9,278 nucleotides of DNA from Alphaproteobacteria bacterium (lineage in GTDB: Bacteria > Pseudomonadota > Alphaproteobacteria > UBA11222): contig DMKG01000112.1 in NCBI GenBank assembly GCA_003454415.1, positions 981 through 10,258 of the forward strand, in the 5' to 3' direction. The notes under the pieces were generated by a model that saw only the letters and a program-made list of their open reading frames with translations, was not told where the DNA came from and searched no databases. Numbering within the stretch: the stretch's first letter is position 1; every line of letters starts with the position of its first letter. Below, in pieces: positions 7,694 to 9,278 of the stretch. Made by a program: the position numbers and the translations under genes.

Positions 7694-7843
7694 ATTAGCT
7701 ATAAATTTTATGCTACTGGCAGCGTATTTTTACTTTTCAGTAATAAATTAAAATATTTCTGTCATAATTCTGAAAAATTCAAATGCTATCCTGTTCACCT
7801 TCTTTCATATGGATGAAGTATTCATACTCACTGGGAATAGATC

Positions 7844-9043
7844 ATGTCGGACAGGAAGAGAAGTCTGCCTAGAATTGGAAGTCTTGCCCTTCATACGCCT
7901 CCATTTTCAAAAGATCTGTCGTGTCTGGATGTCTGCAATTTTTTTGCCGCCAATCCAGATATACTGACGGTAGCGGTGGTGGATGAGGAACGGCCCATCG
8001 GCCTGATCAACCGGGATGAGTTTCTGCTGCTCTTTTCCAGCCAGTTCGGTCACGCCCTGTTCGACAAAAAACCGGTCGCAAGCGCGATGGATCCTGTCCC
8101 CCTTATTGTGGACGGGACGTCATCCGTTGGAATGGTCAGCAATCTGATCCTGAATGAAAAACCCAGCGCGCTGCTGAAGGGTTTCATCATTACCCGCGAT
8201 GAACGGTATTTCGGCGTTGGAACGGCGCTCGAACTTTTGCGTTACAGCATCGTCCGCAGCAAGGAGCGGGAGCAGGAACTTGAAACCGCGCGCAGGGAAG
8301 CCGTGCTGGCCAATGAAGCCAAAACCCAATTTCTGGCTAATATGAGCCATGAACTGCGCACCCCGCTGAACGCCATCATCGGTTTCTCCGAAATCATGTA
8401 CGGCGAGTTGCTTGGGCCCATCGGAAACGACCGTTACAGGGAATACGCAAATGACATCGGCGAGAGCGGCCAGTATCTGCTCGGACTGGTAAATGACATT
8501 CTTGACATAGCCCAGGTCGAAACCGGTCAATTGAAATTGCGTGAACAGGGTTTCGATCTGCATGAACTTATCGATCGCTGTTTCATACAACTGGATTCAA
8601 AAGCGCAGAACGCCCAGGTTTCGCTGATCAACGAGGTCCCTTGTGAATTGCCGGAGCTTCATGCCGATGAGCGCAAATTGCGTCAGGTAATGCTGAACCT
8701 GCTTTCAAACGCCATCAAGTTCACCCCCTGCGACGGCCGGATCGCGGTTAAGTCCTGTTTCACCCCCAAAGGAGAACTGCTGATCCAGGTGCAGGATACC
8801 GGCATCGGCATAGAACCGAAGAACATACCCCTTGTCCTGCAGAAATTTGGCCAGGTTGAAAACAGCTATCAGCGAAAATATGACGGCGTCGGGCTGGGTC
8901 TGCCCCTTGCCAAATCCCTGATAGAGATGCATGGCGGAAAACTGTGGATCAAAAGCGCCATGGGCAAGGGAACAACGGTCTGTTTTACCCTGCCTTCGGC
9001 GCGGCTCGGCGCTAACGCCGCGCCACTTGCGCTGGGCGCTTAA
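7844..9043 (+). CDS. Soluble sensor histidine kinase, CBS-like input domain, PleC/DivJ/PdhS-like core
   Basis: Predicted cytoplasmic two-component kinase of 399 aa with no membrane segment or signal peptide. Residues about 24-135 look like a CBS pair whose first repeat is short: VAVVDEERPIGLINRDEF (43-60) and FIITRDERYFGVGTALELL (114-132) are typical CBS strand-helix units. In alphaproteobacteria such domains often precede signalling output domains. A charged helical linker (about 134-160) leads to the dimerisation helix with the phosphoacceptor H169 in NMSHELRTPLNAIIGFSE. The ATPase domain has the N box LNLLSNAIKF (284-293), G1 DTGIGI (318-323), F box FGQVEN (335-340) and G2 GVGLGL (348-353), all intact. 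There is no receiver domain and no response regulator beside it, so it is an orphan here. The H-box helices resemble the DivK-linked PleC/DivJ/PdhS group, so DivK-type signalling is possible but inferred. The start at 7844 has only a weak purine stretch (GGGAATAG) upstream. Confidence 0.93.
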   Translation: MSDRKRSLPRIGSLALHTPPFSKDLSCLDVCNFFAANPDILTVAVVDEERPIGLINRDEFLLLFSSQFGHALFDKKPVASAMDPVPLIVDGTSSVGMVSNLILNEKPSALLKGFIITRDERYFGVGTALELLRYSIVRSKEREQELETARREAVLANEAKTQFLANMSHELRTPLNAIIGFSEIMYGELLGPIGNDRYREYANDIGESGQYLLGLVNDILDIAQVETGQLKLREQGFDLHELIDRCFIQLDSKAQNAQVSLINEVPCELPELHADERKLRQVMLNLLSNAIKFTPCDGRIAVKSCFTPKGELLIQVQDTGIGIEPKNIPLVLQKFGQVENSYQRKYDGVGLGLPLAKSLIEMHGGKLWIKSAMGKGTTVCFTLPSARLGANAAPLALGA

Positions 9044-9063
9044 ATTATCAGGCCCCAATAAAA

Positions 9064-9278
9064 CTGTCAGATGGCCTATAAGCCGGGTTCTGTACCTGCA
9101 TGCAGGCGATGACCATTCATCTGGGACGGCTGTCGCCAGCCGCCTCGCGCGACCTACCCGGATGGCGGCCCGGAAACCGGCCTGCCGCGCAGGGCGGCGC
9201 CATCCCTATTTGGTCTTGCTCCCGGCGGGGCTTGCCATGCCGCCTCTGTCGCCAGCGGCGCGGTGCGCTCTTACCGCA
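9064..9278 (-). ncRNA. rnpB: RNase P RNA, type A, 3' portion (5' part beyond the window)
   Basis: Catalytic RNA that trims the 5' leader of pre-tRNA. Read on the minus strand, the right edge begins TGCGGTAAGAGCGCACCGC, which matches the conserved core of bacterial RNase P RNA. Then come GAGCAAGACCAAATAGGG, a long P15-type stem (GGATGGCG pairing with CGCCATCC), GGGTAGGTCGC, CAGATGAATG, and the 3' signature ACAGAACCCGGCTTATAGGCC. Order and spacing agree with E. coli M1 RNA from about nucleotide 225 on. Roughly the last 215 nt are present and the 5' half lies past the right edge. The exact 3' end is estimated near 9064 from the P1 strand GGCCATCTGAC. Its 3' end faces the kinase stop only about 20 nt away. 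Confidence 0.95.

Larger units (their letters stand above)
7347..7843. other. Divergent intergenic region between the dcw operon and the kinase gene
   Basis: About 500 bases without a convincing gene. The left part (7347-7450) holds the candidate mraZ control elements. The middle (7500-7566) is pyrimidine-rich on the plus strand, with a small inverted repeat GAGAAG/CTTCTC (7535-7540 and 7545-7550, loop GCAT). The right part (about 7551-7843) is strikingly AT-rich, with 43 G+C in 180 bases counted at 7621-7800. It presumably contains the kinase promoter. A minus-strand frame of up to 85 codons (7344-7601) crosses the promoter area. Its product has no recognisable domain, and I do not call it a gene. 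Confidence 0.7.

Noticed and set aside
8120..8590. Minus-strand frame of 156 codons opposite the kinase
   Set aside because: It is a shadow of the kinase H-box region; the plus-strand frame has all kinase motifs in order.
9007..9039. Hairpins CGGCG/CGCCG and GCGCC/GGCGC as a terminator for the kinase
   Set aside because: Both lie inside the kinase coding region, are short, and are followed by TTAAATTAT rather than a T run.
1..9278. Search for CRISPR arrays, insertion sequences, tRNA genes and phage or defence genes
   Set aside because: No regularly spaced repeats, transposase-like frames, terminal inverted repeats or tRNA-like folds were seen; apart from the kinase and rnpB, the content is core dcw genes.

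Overview
The window is a stretch of alphaproteobacterial chromosome. The left three quarters, all on the minus strand, is the start of a canonical division and cell wall (dcw) cluster. In transcription order it reads mraZ, rsmH (mraW), ftsL, ftsI, murE, murF, and the first 205 codons of mraY, which runs off the left edge. A short divergent region separates it from a plus-strand gene for a soluble sensor histidine kinase. The kinase converges on the 3' half of rnpB (RNase P RNA, minus strand), which runs off the right edge.

Four features point to Alphaproteobacteria. The cluster order and protein signatures fit that class. MurE carries the meso-diaminopimelate signature DNPR, so the peptidoglycan is Gram-negative in type. 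The kinase core resembles the alphaproteobacterial PleC/DivJ/PdhS group. The RNase P RNA is type A. I cannot name the order or genus. Coding DNA is GC-rich, while the intergenic block before the kinase is very AT-rich (43 G+C in 180 bases counted at 7621-7800).

The dcw genes are packed as one operon. The junctions are: mraZ/rsmH 4-nt overlap, rsmH/ftsL 13-nt gap, ftsL/ftsI 1-nt overlap, ftsI/murE 4-nt gap, murE/murF 14-nt overlap, murF/mraY 21-nt gap. MraZ is the likely transcriptional regulator of the operon and RsmH methylates 16S rRNA. FtsL and FtsI are membrane divisome proteins, FtsI being the septal transpeptidase. MurE and MurF add meso-DAP and D-Ala-D-Ala to the nucleotide precursor, and MraY moves the finished precursor onto the lipid carrier. 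Start sites for mraZ, rsmH, murE and murF are set downstream of the longest possible open frames, on the basis of family alignment and ribosome binding sites.

The accessory part is 7267-9043. The mraZ leader holds a plausible sigma-70 promoter, G-rich motifs resembling MraZ sites, and a perfect 18-bp palindrome. The divergent kinase (399 aa) has a CBS-pair-like input domain, no membrane segment and no receiver domain. Nothing here amounts to a clearly new system. The points most worth a second look are this kinase beside the division operon and the structured DNA between them.
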